Positions 43,764-54,393 of a stretch of DNA of 64,000 nt are shown one piece after another. Source of the stretch: CAZCAC01 sp964496575 (GTDB lineage: Bacteria > Planctomycetota > UBA1135 > GCA-002686595); NCBI GenBank assembly GCA_964496575.1, contig CAZCAC010000031.1:1-64000 (forward strand). The letters run 5' to 3'. Under the pieces are notes generated by a model. The model worked only from the letters and a program-made list of their open reading frames with translations, did not search any database and had not been told where the DNA came from. A program made the position numbers and the translations under genes. Every line of letters starts with the position of its first letter. The first letter of the stretch is position 1.

Positions 43764-43889
43764 CTGCGAACGAGGACGATCAACTGCACTGCGACCGCCA
43801 TCGATCGATGGCGATGCGGCGATGATCGGGAGCTGATCAGGTCTCGCATCGATCGCACCGATTCTTGGCCGGGCACGGTCCCGGACGAT

Positions 43890-45680
<1,791 letters not shown>

Positions 45681-45704
45681 GATCTCTGGTGCGCGGAGCG
45701 GCGA

Positions 45705-47444
45705 CTAGCCGCGATCGCGCGGGAAGCGCCTCCTCTTGAAGCCGCCGCGGCTGCCGTCGGGGCGGAAACCCTGCTTGCCCTTGAAGACCCGCTGTTGCCG
45801 GCCGGGCGGACCCTGGTCCTTCGACAGGCGCAGCTCGCGGCCGCACACGCGCGTCTTCTGCAGGAGTCGGAAGACCTCCGGCGGCATCCCCTCGCGCAGG
45901 CCGATCGTGCTGAAGTACTCGAAGATCTTGATGCGGCCGATGTGACCACCGGTGACGCCCGCCTCGTTGGTGATGGCGCCGACGATGTGACCGGGCTCGA
46001 CGCCGTGCTTGTGACCCACCTCGAGGCGGTAGATCTCCATTCCCGGTTCCGGACCGGACTTCTTCCAGCGCGGGCCGCCGCCTGGGCGGTCGTGTTCCGG
46101 CCGCTCGTCGCTCTCGGGACGCTCCGGCAGCAGCAGCGGCTGGTCGCCCTGCGCCATGACGGCCAGCGCCGCGCAGACCATCTGCGGGGAGGCATCAGCC
46201 TCTTCCAGGTACTCCGCCATCAGCTCGGAGAAGAACTCCACGCGTTCGTCGGCGAGGGTCTCGGTGATCCGCGCCTTGAAGCGCGCGATGCGCTGCGCGT
46301 TGACCTCGTCGGTCGTTGGCAACCGGAGCTTCTCGAGTCGAGCGTTCGTCACCTTCTCGATCTGCCACAGCATCCGCTTCTCGCGCGGCGTGACGAAGAG
46401 GATCGCCTCGCCCTTGCGTCCGGCCCGTCCCGTGCGGCCGATGCGGTGCACGTACGCGCTGGTGTCGATCGGCATGTCGTAGTTGATGACGTGACTCAGG
46501 CGCTCGACGTCCAGCCCGCGCGCCGCGACGTCGGTGGCCACGAGCAGGTCGAGCGTGCCACTCTTCAGCCGCTCGACCGTCTGCTCGCGCAGCTTCTGCG
46601 GGATGTCCCCGTTCAGCGGCGCGGAAGCGTGGCCACGCGCCTCGAGCTTCTCCGACAGCTCGACCGTCTCGACCTTCGTTCGCACGAAGACGATCATGCC
46701 GTCGAAGGTCTCGACCTCCAGCAGCCGCGTGAGCGCGTCGAGCTTCTGGCGCCCGCCCACGATCTGATAGCGCTGCCGGATCACCTCGGCCGCGGCCTCG
46801 GTCACCTCGACGCGAACCTCTTCGGGCTCGGTGAGGTACTGGTTGGCGATGCTGCGAATCGTCGCGGGCAGGGTCGCCGAGAAGAGCGCCATCTGGCACC
46901 CGGCCGGCGCTTCCTCGAGGATCCACTTCACGTCGTCGATGAAGCCCATGCGCAGCATCTCGTCCGCCTCGTCGAGCACGATGTGGCGCACCGAGTCGAG
47001 TTTGACCGTTCCGCGCCGCATGTGGTCCATCAGGCGCCCCGGCGTGCCGACGATGACGTGCACGCCGCGGGCGAGCGGCCGCAGCTGGACCGGGTAGGCC
47101 TGACCGCCGTAGATCGGCAGCACGTGGAAGTCGTCGAGGTGCGACGCGTAGCGCTGGAAGGCCTCGGCGACCTGGAGTGCCAGCTCGCGCGTCGGCACCA
47201 GCACCAGCGCTTGCGGCTCGCGCCGCGCGAGGTCGATCCGCTCGAGGACAGGCAGCGCAAACGCCGCGGTCTTGCCGGTGCCCGTCTGCGCCTGGCCCAG
47301 CACGTCGCGACCCCCGAGGAGGGATGGGATCGTGCGCGCCTGGATCGGGGAGGGGGTCTCGTAGCCGACCTCTTCGAGTACCTTCAGAAGGTCCTCGCCG
47401 AGGCCGAGCCCGGCGAAGCCGGTGGTCTCATTCATCGCGATCAT
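45705..47444 (-). CDS. deaD: DEAD-box ATP-dependent RNA helicase (DeaD/CsdA-like)
   Basis: A 579-residue RNA helicase with all core motifs: Q motif (YETPSPIQ), I AQTGTGKT, Ia PTRELALQ, Ib TPGRL, II DEAD, III SAT, V TDVAARGLDV, VI HRIGRTGRAG. A DbpA/CsdA-type RNA-binding RRM follows (about 470-545; YRLEVGHKHGVEPGHIVGAI), and a short Arg/Gly-rich basic tail ends the protein. DeaD homologues remodel rRNA during ribosome assembly and cold adaptation. It is first in an apparent operon with the ABC-F gene. A second start, MNETTGFAG at 47435, is equally possible. Confidence 0.94.
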   Translation of the reverse strand: MIAMNETTGFAGLGLGEDLLKVLEEVGYETPSPIQARTIPSLLGGRDVLGQAQTGTGKTAAFALPVLERIDLARREPQALVLVPTRELALQVAEAFQRYASHLDDFHVLPIYGGQAYPVQLRPLARGVHVIVGTPGRLMDHMRRGTVKLDSVRHIVLDEADEMLRMGFIDDVKWILEEAPAGCQMALFSATLPATIRSIANQYLTEPEEVRVEVTEAAAEVIRQRYQIVGGRQKLDALTRLLEVETFDGMIVFVRTKVETVELSEKLEARGHASAPLNGDIPQKLREQTVERLKSGTLDLLVATDVAARGLDVERLSHVINYDMPIDTSAYVHRIGRTGRAGRKGEAILFVTPREKRMLWQIEKVTNARLEKLRLPTTDEVNAQRIARFKARITETLADERVEFFSELMAEYLEEADASPQMVCAALAVMAQGDQPLLLPERPESDERPEHDRPGGGPRWKKSGPEPGMEIYRLEVGHKHGVEPGHIVGAITNEAGVTGGHIGRIKIFEYFSTIGLREGMPPEVFRLLQKTRVCGRELRLSKDQGPPGRQQRVFKGKQGFRPDGSRGGFKRRRFPRDRG

Positions 47445-47653
47445 GGTGTCTCGGTCTGGCCGGGCGAACCGGGGGGAAAGGGGCTCGGGCCGGGTTCCGG
47501 AGACTCCACGCCAAGCTGCAAGTCCAGCAGTCTAGCCCGCCTTCCCGGATTCCCGAGTCGTCGAAAGGGGAGAAACTCGCTCCGGGGTGCCGAGATCCCG
47601 CTTCGGAGGGACCGAGGGGCCTGTGAGGGCGCGATGGAGGACTACCTCTCGGC

Positions 47654-49132
47654 TCACTCGATACGCAGGTATCGCCCACCCGAGTCGAGCGCGAGCCGGC
47701 GCAGCCACTGCCTCTCGGTCCCGATCGAGAGGCAGTCGATCGTCGTGTGGCGCGTGCGGTTCCACTGGCCCACCAGGCGGCGGGTCAGAGCGCGATCCAT
47801 CACGACGCTGAGCTGCGGGTCACCGTCGGTCAGGAACATGATCGTGTCGGCAGCGGGATCGACGAAGGCCTCGCGCAGGCCCCCGTAGATCTCGGTTCCC
47901 CACGACAGGCTCATCCTCTCGACGTGGTCCACCGCCTCCCCCTTGTTGCGGCGGTTGGCTGGAATGAGCTCACCCTGCCAGCTCCTGGCGCCGGCGCCGA
48001 AGTTGACGATGTCGAAGGTGGTGGTCTTGTCGAATGACTCGATCGCACCGGTCAGCTCGCCCTTGGCGATGTCGATGCGCCGGGATCCGTCGTCTCGCCC
48101 GTCGACCTTCTTCATCGACTCGCTGCTGTCGATCGCGAACACGATCTGCTCGGCGTGGATCGGCAGCCCGTAGAAGGCGGAGGTCCTCGGGCCGCCCCTC
48201 TTCGGCTCTGGACCTCGCTTCGGCTCCACGGGGGAGCTCGGGAGCTCGAAGGTGTCCCCCTCGGCCTCGTACCAGCGCGCCCAGGTCTCCGGTCGCGTTC
48301 CGAGCGCCAGCCCCGTGAGGCGCTCGAGCGCCCGGGAAATGCGGTAGACCTCGCCTTTCCGCGCCTTGCCGAGGCGCGCGACCAGGACTCCGACCGCCCG
48401 CATGTCGTGAGCCCGCACGAGGGCGCTGATCGCCTTGCGAGCGACCGGCGCGTACTCATCACCGAGGCGCGCGGCCAGCAGCTCGAAGCGACCCGGCAGG
48501 TCGATCGTCGCCAGGAGCTCGACTCCCACGAGGCGCTCGACCTTCTTCTTCGAGCGCACGAGCTTCACGATCTGCTGCTCGCGCCGGGCCTCGTCCTCGA
48601 TCCGACGCGTGACCTCCAGCAGGGCCTCGTAGCGCACGGGGAGGGCCTTCGAGCGCGCCATTCGACTCAGATCCTTCTCCTCGAGCCGCATCTTCCCCTC
48701 GACCAGGCCCAGGAGCACCGCGGTGCCGGTCTCCGGCGTCGGGGGATCGAGGGCGAGATCGACCAGGTGTCCTCCCGAGGCCGGCAGCAGCCCTTTCAAC
48801 GCGAGAGCGGCGTTGATGCCCCGCTCCTTCTTGAACCGCTGAGCGCTCTCCGCCAGGAATCCGACGGCCTTGGCTTCCAGGCGCGGTACTCCGAGAAAGT
48901 GCTTGAAGGAGCCGTAGGCCGCGCGGGTCTTCCCGCTCTTGCTGACGATCCCCGCGCCCTCGACGAGTGCGCGGAACGCCTCGGGCGTCTTCTGCCTCGC
49001 GAGCTCCTCGAAGACCTCGACCCGCACCTTGTTCCCGTTCGAGCGGATCTCGGCCAGGATCTCCGCGGGCGTACGCTCCTTGTCGATCGGGATGGAGAGG
49101 GAGAGGAGGGCCAGGAAGGAGGTGAACAGCAT
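47654..49132 (-). CDS. Exported HEAT-like/von Willebrand A-domain protein
   Basis: A 492-residue protein with a short hydrophobic leader (MLFTSFLALLSLSIP). Residues about 20-290 are Ala/Leu-rich helical hairpins of HEAT type (ARLGDEYAPVARKAISALVR, VLVARLGKARKGEV). After a charged Pro linker comes a vWA domain (about 315-490) with MIDAS-like AIDSSESM, Thr/Gly in the middle (SWGTEIYGG) and FLTDGDP. vWA domains bind ligands through a metal; HEAT plus vWA proteins are frequent in planctomycetes without known roles. The frame upstream of 49132 is a shadow of the divergent sulfatase. The start lacks a visible ribosome binding site. Confidence 0.8.
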   Translation of the reverse strand: MLFTSFLALLSLSIPIDKERTPAEILAEIRSNGNKVRVEVFEELARQKTPEAFRALVEGAGIVSKSGKTRAAYGSFKHFLGVPRLEAKAVGFLAESAQRFKKERGINAALALKGLLPASGGHLVDLALDPPTPETGTAVLLGLVEGKMRLEEKDLSRMARSKALPVRYEALLEVTRRIEDEARREQQIVKLVRSKKKVERLVGVELLATIDLPGRFELLAARLGDEYAPVARKAISALVRAHDMRAVGVLVARLGKARKGEVYRISRALERLTGLALGTRPETWARWYEAEGDTFELPSSPVEPKRGPEPKRGGPRTSAFYGLPIHAEQIVFAIDSSESMKKVDGRDDGSRRIDIAKGELTGAIESFDKTTTFDIVNFGAGARSWQGELIPANRRNKGEAVDHVERMSLSWGTEIYGGLREAFVDPAADTIMFLTDGDPQLSVVMDRALTRRLVGQWNRTRHTTIDCLSIGTERQWLRRLALDSGGRYLRIE

Positions 49133-49240
49133 GGCGATCGGTGGGAATGGGCCTTTCGACGAGCAGATTCTACCCGACCGGACCAGGACGGGATCGGGTA
49201 TCCCCTCACGGCCCCGCTTCGACGGAGTACCATCGGCAGG

Positions 49241-51779
49241 ATGAAGATCCCTCTCCCGCTCCTCGTCGCCCTCCTGGCCGGCCTGCCCACGACGCTGTTC
49301 GCCCGCGAAAGCGGTGCTCCGTCCCGGCCGAACGTCCTCCTCTTCCTCGTCGACGACATGGGGACGCAGGACACCTCGGAGCCCTTCTTCTTCGACGGGG
49401 AGGGGCGGCCCCGGAGGACACCGCTGAACGAGCGCTACCGGACGCCGAACATCGAGCGACTGGCCGGGCAGGGAATCAAGTTCACCCAGGCCTACGCCTG
49501 CTCGGTCTGCACGCCGACCCGCGTCTCGATCATGACCGGGATGAACTCGGCGAGGCACCGGGTCACCACCTGGACGCATCCGGACGTGCCTCAGGACACC
49601 GGCAGCAACCAGGTGAAGCAGCTGCGCGCGCCCGCCTGGCGCACGGCGGGAGTGGACGAGACCGACATCACGCTGCCGCGCCTCCTGCAGGAGGCGGGGT
49701 ATCGCACCATCCACTGTGGGAAGGCGCACTTCGGCTCCAACGGAACCTTCGGCGGGGACCCACGCGATCTCGGCTTCGACGTCAACATCGCCGGACACGG
49801 CGCCGGCGGTCCGGGCAGCTACCACGGGAAGCACGACTTCAGCGCGGCCTGGAGGAACGGCGGCACGATGTGGGACGTGCCCGGGTTGGAGGCGTACCAC
49901 GGTGAGGACATCTTCCTGACCGAAGCGCTGACCCGGGAGCTGAAGAAGGCGATCACGTCGGCCGTGCGCGACGAGAAGCCCTTCTTCGCCTACATGGCGC
50001 ACTACGCCGTGCACGCGCCGTTCGAGGTCGACGATCGTTTTGCGGACAACTATCCGGAGTTGAAGGGGAAGGATCTCGCGTTCGCGACGATGGTCGAGGG
50101 GATGGACAGGTCGCTGGGGGATCTACTCGACCACCTCGAGAGCCTGGGGGTGGCCGAAGAGACGCTGGTGGTCTTCTACTCCGACAACGGGAGCGCCGGG
50201 CCGCTGAACGAACCGCTCCGCGGGAAGAAGGGCACGCGCTACGAGGGCGGGGTCCGCGTGCCGCTGATCGCGGCGTGGGGGAAGGTCGATCCCGCCGAGC
50301 CACTGCAGCGAACGCTGGACATCCCCACGGGCACGGTCGAGAACGACGTGGTGGTCTGCGAGGACCTCTTTCCGACCGTCCTGGCGGTGACCGGGATCGA
50401 GTACGAGCACGTGATCGATGGCCGGGACCTCACGCCGTACCTCCGCGGCATTCCCGGCACGCACCGCCCCCCCCGTCCAGCTGCTGCACTTCCCGCACGG
50501 CCACAACCACGACCACTTCACCGTCTACCGCGAGGGAGCGTGGAAGATCCTCTACAGCTACGGCCCCGAGAAGTGGGAGCTCTACGACCTGTCCGCGGAT
50601 CCCTCGGAGGAGCGGGACCTGGTCGGGGAGAAACCCGTCCTGGCGCGGGCGATGGCGCGGGCGATGACCGAACGGATGAAGAGGCTGGGTGCTCAGCTCT
50701 CCATTCGCGTGGAGACCGGTGAACCGGTCGCGCCGGATCCGCGGGCGCTCGACGAAGCGGTGAAGGAGCGGAAGTCGCAGCCCGAGCCGCCGGTGCTCCC
50801 CGGCGACGACCTCGATCTCGCGACGATGTGTCGGCCGGTGAGCGCGGCGAACCTGGTCCGCGACGAGGAGTGGTTCACTTGGTGCAACTGCATCGTCAAG
50901 GACGACGAGGGGACCTACCACCTCTTCTACGCCCGCTGGCCGAAGTCGATCGGCTTCTACTCCTGGCTGACCCACTCCGAGATCGCGCGGGCCACGGCGG
51001 ATCGACCGGCGGGGCCGTACACCTTCGTCGAGACGGTGATTCCCAGCCGGGGCTCGGAGGCGTGGAACCGGATCACCGCGCACAACGTGAAGGTCGAGCG
51101 CTTCGAGGGCCGGTACTACCTCTACCACATCGGCACCAACGACGGCGGGCGGGGCCTGTCGGAGGCCGAGCTCGTGGCGACGGCGAAGCAGGGCTATTCG
51201 CACCCGAACTGGATGGTCCTGCGCAACAACCAGCGCACGGGGGTCGCGGTCGCGGATCGCCTCGAGGGGCCGTGGACGGATCTGCCGCGTCCGGTCGTCG
51301 AGCCGGGCGGCCCGGTGTCGACGGTGACGGTCAACCCCGACGTGTGGCGCGGCGCGGACGGTCGCTACTACATGATCTTCAAGGGGGACTACCCGGGCGT
51401 GCGGATCGCGCAGGCGCTGGCGATCGCGGATCGCCCCGAGGGCCCGTTCCGCGTGCAGCCGGAGATGGTCTACAGCGCGCGCCGCACCGAGGACACCTCG
51501 GTGTGGTGGGATCCCGAGCGCGAGCTCCACTACGCGATCTTCCACGACCTTGCGGGCTTCGGCCTGATCACCTCGAAGGACGGAGTGTCGTGGCGGGAGG
51601 CGCGGCACTACCGCGCGGCCGACAAGCGGATCGAGCGGACCGATGCCGAACGGATCGCCCCGGCCCGCTACGAGCGCCCCTTCGTCTACACGGAGGACGG
51701 AGTGCCACGCGTCCTGGGTGGCGCCGTGCGCCAGAAGGACGGCGACGCCTACATCGTCCTGGTGCCCCTGGAGGAGTAG
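49241..51779 (+). pseudogene. Sulfatase-glycosidase fusion, frameshifted at a C8 tract
   Basis: The first frame (49241 to about 50466) is an exported arylsulfatase: signal peptide, metal pair in LLFLVDDMGTQD, formylglycine site CTPTR (in SVCTPTRVSIMTG), HYAVHAPFEV and YSDNGSAGPLNEPLRGKKGT. At a run of eight C (50467-50474) the reading frame shifts; with seven C it would read on as GTHRPPVQLLHFPHGHNHDH into the sulfatase end (KWELYDLSADPSEERDL) and then a five-bladed GH43/GH32/GH117-like propeller (about residues 540-845; EEWFTWCNCIVKDDEGTYHL, GRYYLYHIGTND, DGRYYMIFKGDYPG). The restored product would be 845 residues. A base-call or replication slip in the homopolymer is likely; both halves are otherwise intact. 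It would desulfate and then cleave a sulfated polysaccharide. Confidence 0.85.
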
Positions 51780-51791
51780 CTCGCCGGTCGA

Positions 51792-52709
51792 CTACTGCTC
51801 GTGCGCCGAGCGGGTGAACCACGACTCGGGCAGCGGATCGGTCCCGAGCAGGGTGACCACCAGCTCGTAGCGCTTGCGTGGGCCGTGCACCCTCAGCTCG
51901 GAGCAGACCAGGTGATCGAGCTGCCCGCTCGTGGCGTCGGCCCAGAGCTGGATCCGCGAAGGACCGTCGCTCGAAGGTACGCGCGGGGTCGCGACGTAGT
52001 GGACCATCGCCGGGTCGTCCCCTTCCGCCGGCACGGCGGTCGGCGCGGAGATCTCGTAGTCGGCGCGGATCCTCTCGAGAAGCTCGGAGAGGTCGACCGT
52101 GACCTCCAGGAGCAGCTCCTCGACTTGCGCCGATTCACCGGCGCCGCCACCGCCGGCGCCGCGCCGGCGACCGCCTCCCGCGCCGCGCCGTCCGCCCAGC
52201 TTCCAGTGCTGGTGCCCGTCGTACCCCCTGGCGAAGCCGGGCCCCTTGCCCTTCGCCGAGAGCAACACGTAGTGCTCGCCGCGCACGTAGAGCTTGGCCC
52301 CGTCGTAGCGATCGCCGAAACCGCGCCCGCGCCGCCCTCTCTGGCCGGGTCGCCGGCGGCCGGGGTGCCGCGGCGCTTCGAGCGATTCCTCGTCGAGCTC
52401 GATGGCGTAGGTCTGATCGACCTCGCCCAGGCGCTGGAGGATCCGATCGACGCCGGCGAGCGCCTGGTTGTCGGGGGTCAGGAAGATCAGGATGCCGAGC
52501 AGGATCGCGAGGCTCGCGGCCGCGGCCAGGGAGATGCGCCGGCCGAAGATCGACCACCGTCGCCGGCGCTCGAGGGGCGTGATCGCTTCGCGCACCCGGG
52601 TGAGGCGTGCCGCGCTGCGTTCCGACGTGTCGCTCAGGCGGTCCTGCAGGAGCGCGTGCACGAGCAGCTCGTCCGTGCTTCCTCCGTCGAGCTCTTCCTC
52701 GGTGTTCAC
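51792..52709 (-). CDS. Putative membrane anti-sigma factor with Gly/Arg-rich insert
   Basis: A 305-residue single-pass membrane protein: cytoplasmic N-terminus (1-58), transmembrane helix (59-77, ISLAAAASLAILLGILIFL), then an extracytoplasmic domain resembling LolA/MucB-type or DUF2092-like folds (AKLYVRGEHYVLL, VHYVATPRVPSSDGP, RIQLWADATSGQLD). Two basic Gly/Arg-rich stretches (113-132 and 172-190) interrupt it. Position decides the role: GTG 52709 overlaps the sigma-factor stop by two bases and GGAGGTG precedes it, so the two are coupled. It lacks the zinc HxxxCxxC of classical ZAS anti-sigma domains, so anti-sigma activity is inferred from context. Confidence 0.7.
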   Translation of the reverse strand: MNTEEELDGGSTDELLVHALLQDRLSDTSERSAARLTRVREAITPLERRRRWSIFGRRISLAAAASLAILLGILIFLTPDNQALAGVDRILQRLGEVDQTYAIELDEESLEAPRHPGRRRPGQRGRRGRGFGDRYDGAKLYVRGEHYVLLSAKGKGPGFARGYDGHQHWKLGGRRGAGGGRRRGAGGGGAGESAQVEELLLEVTVDLSELLERIRADYEISAPTAVPAEGDDPAMVHYVATPRVPSSDGPSRIQLWADATSGQLDHLVCSELRVHGPRKRYELVVTLLGTDPLPESWFTRSAHEQ

Positions 52710-53257
52710 GCGCCCACCTCCCCGAGATCGGCCGGGATGACCGCCTTGCGCTTCAGGCAATCGGCCAGCCAGCTTCTCGATCGTTGCAGCCGCTTCTTGA
52801 TCGCCTCCCGCCTCGCGCCGACCGAGGAGGCGATCGCTTCGGTGCTGAGCGATTCGCGATAATGCAGGTCGATCACCTGCCGGAGGCCATCGGGGAGCGC
52901 CTCGAGACACTCGGCGAGGGCGGAGAGCTTCTCTTCCCAGGAGTCCCCGGGACGGCTCGCCAGCTGCTCGATGCGGGCGTCGAGCTCCTGCAGGATGTCG
53001 TCGGTGCACCACGCCGGGCGCCTCCGGACGTCGCGGTAGTACTCGAGCACGTGGTTGCGCGCGATGCCGCGGATCCAGGCCCGGAAGGGGCGGGAGGAGT
53101 CGTAGCTCTCGAGCCGCCGCCAGGCGGTCACCATGGTGTCCTGGAAGAGATCCTCCGCGGCCTGGGAATCGAAGACCGTGGCGCGGATGAAGGTCATGAG
53201 CATCGGCGCGTGCTCCTCGACCAGGATCATGAAGGCGGTGCTGTCGCGGTGGCTCAT
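52706..53257 (-). CDS. ECF RNA polymerase sigma factor
   Basis: A 183-residue ECF sigma factor: region 2 (residues about 8-75; FQDTMVTAWRRLESYDSSRP, FRAWIRGIARNHVLEYYRD) and region 4 (about 115-170; LPDGLRQVIDLHYRESLSTE, GARREAIKKRLQRSRSWL). It resembles the Rhodopirellula/Verrucomicrobium-type group (TIGR02989). Its gene overlaps the downstream putative anti-sigma gene, and the divergent neighbour encodes a Gly/Arg-rich EF-hand protein, a likely target. No strong ribosome binding site precedes the ATG at 53257. Confidence 0.9.
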   Translation of the reverse strand: MSHRDSTAFMILVEEHAPMLMTFIRATVFDSQAAEDLFQDTMVTAWRRLESYDSSRPFRAWIRGIARNHVLEYYRDVRRRPAWCTDDILQELDARIEQLASRPGDSWEEKLSALAECLEALPDGLRQVIDLHYRESLSTEAIASSVGARREAIKKRLQRSRSWLADCLKRKAVIPADLGEVGA

Positions 53258-53526
53258 CGAGGTAGGAAGTGGTCGCGGAGGACTCCGACTGTTGATTTGA
53301 CGCTCCTACTCCGGTGGGGGACATCGAACTCCCGTTTTTTCACATCTCCTCCGCCGGCGTCGGCGTCGGCCGTGGCCGAGGTGCTCTCGAGAGAATCGGA
53401 TCTTTGCTGTCCCCATCGCCACCCTTCGCACAAGGAGTTTCCGTCGGCAGGGATGGCAGTATCCGACTCCACCGGAGCGGGGCCCCTCTCGCGAACAACT
53501 CTGAATTGCAGGACCAAGGACACACG

Positions 53527-54177
53527 ATGAAGACGATTTCGATCACCGCCCTGGCGCTGGCCCTCTGTGCGCTGTCGGCACCCGCTTCGGCCCAGCGGGG
53601 CGAGGCGGTGGGCCGGTGTGGCGAGAGTTGCCAGTGCCAGCAGGACGGCGTGCGCCGCCTCGACGGTTCCGGCCGGCGGGGTGGAGTCGACCGGAAGGAC
53701 GTGGCGGGACGCCGGCGAGAGGCCCAGCGCCGCGATGAGACCGGACGGCGGCGCGGCGGTGACCTCGGCCGGACCGGCCGGGGTGGCGCTCAGGGTAAGA
53801 ACGGCCGTGGCCGGGTAGGACGAGGTGGCGCCCAGGGCAAGAACGGCCGCGGCCAGATCGGCCGGGGTGGCGCTCAGGGCAAGAACGGCCGTGGCCGGAT
53901 CGGACGGGGCGGAGAGGTCGGTGGTCGAGATCGACGGGGCGCGAGGGGCGCTCGCCGCCGTGGCGGCGAGGGTGGAACTCCTCCCGAAGGACGTGACCGG
54001 CGCCGCGGCGAAGGACTCGACCCCGCCCGCCGCGCGAGGATCCTGGAGACCTTCGACGAGAACGGGAACGGGAAGATCGATCCCGAGGAGGCCCGGGCGA
54101 TCCGCGAGGCCGCCGCGAAGAAGCGTGGTGGGAAGGGCCGGCGGGGTGGCGGATCCGCGAGAGTGCGCCCCGACTGA
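53527..54177 (+). CDS. Secreted Gly/Arg-rich EF-hand protein
   Basis: A 216-residue exported, strongly basic protein: signal peptide (MKTISITALALALCALSAPASA), a short Cys segment (CGESCQCQ), a long low-complexity Gly/Arg region including three exact-phase 14-residue repeats GRGGAQGKNGRGRV, and near the C-terminus one EF-hand loop (FDENGNGKIDPEE, about 177-189) for calcium. AAGGA lies before the ATG. The Gly/Arg region would be unstructured and bind polyanions such as acidic polysaccharide or DNA in the envelope. It is divergent from the sigma/anti-sigma pair, whose anti-sigma also has Gly/Arg inserts, suggesting functional coupling. Confidence 0.8.
   Translation: MKTISITALALALCALSAPASAQRGEAVGRCGESCQCQQDGVRRLDGSGRRGGVDRKDVAGRRREAQRRDETGRRRGGDLGRTGRGGAQGKNGRGRVGRGGAQGKNGRGQIGRGGAQGKNGRGRIGRGGEVGGRDRRGARGARRRGGEGGTPPEGRDRRRGEGLDPARRARILETFDENGNGKIDPEEARAIREAAAKKRGGKGRRGGGSARVRPD
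53776..53901 (+). repeat. Three tandem 42-nt coding repeats
   Basis: Units 53776-53817, 53818-53859 and 53860-53901 each encode GRGGAQGKNGRG plus two variable residues (RV, QI, RI). Nucleotide identity is high with mainly third-position changes, so they arose by recent duplication and could vary in copy number. Confidence 0.85.
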
Positions 54178-54205
54178 ACGATCAGCAACGGGTGATGGCT
54201 CCTGG

Positions 54206-54238
54206 ACCGGGCCCGGTGGAGACGCCGGGCCCGGTTTT
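54206..54238 (+). terminator. Rho-independent terminator
   Basis: ACCGGGCCCGG (54206-54216) pairs perfectly with CCGGGCCCGGT (54225-54235) across an 8-nt loop, followed by TTTT. It lies 29 bp after the stop of the EF-hand gene and is the clearest intrinsic terminator in the window. Confidence 0.85.
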
Positions 54239-54393
54239 CGTGACCGCCGACGCTCCCGCCGATACCGCAGCGGCGACGGCCGCGCGGCATCGGGCGTGCG
54301 CCGGGCCCCCGAGGTGGGTGATCCGCGCCCGACACCGTAGACTCTCCCAGCTGGATCGCCGCTCCAAGCACCCCGACCGAGGTAAGCCCGTTC

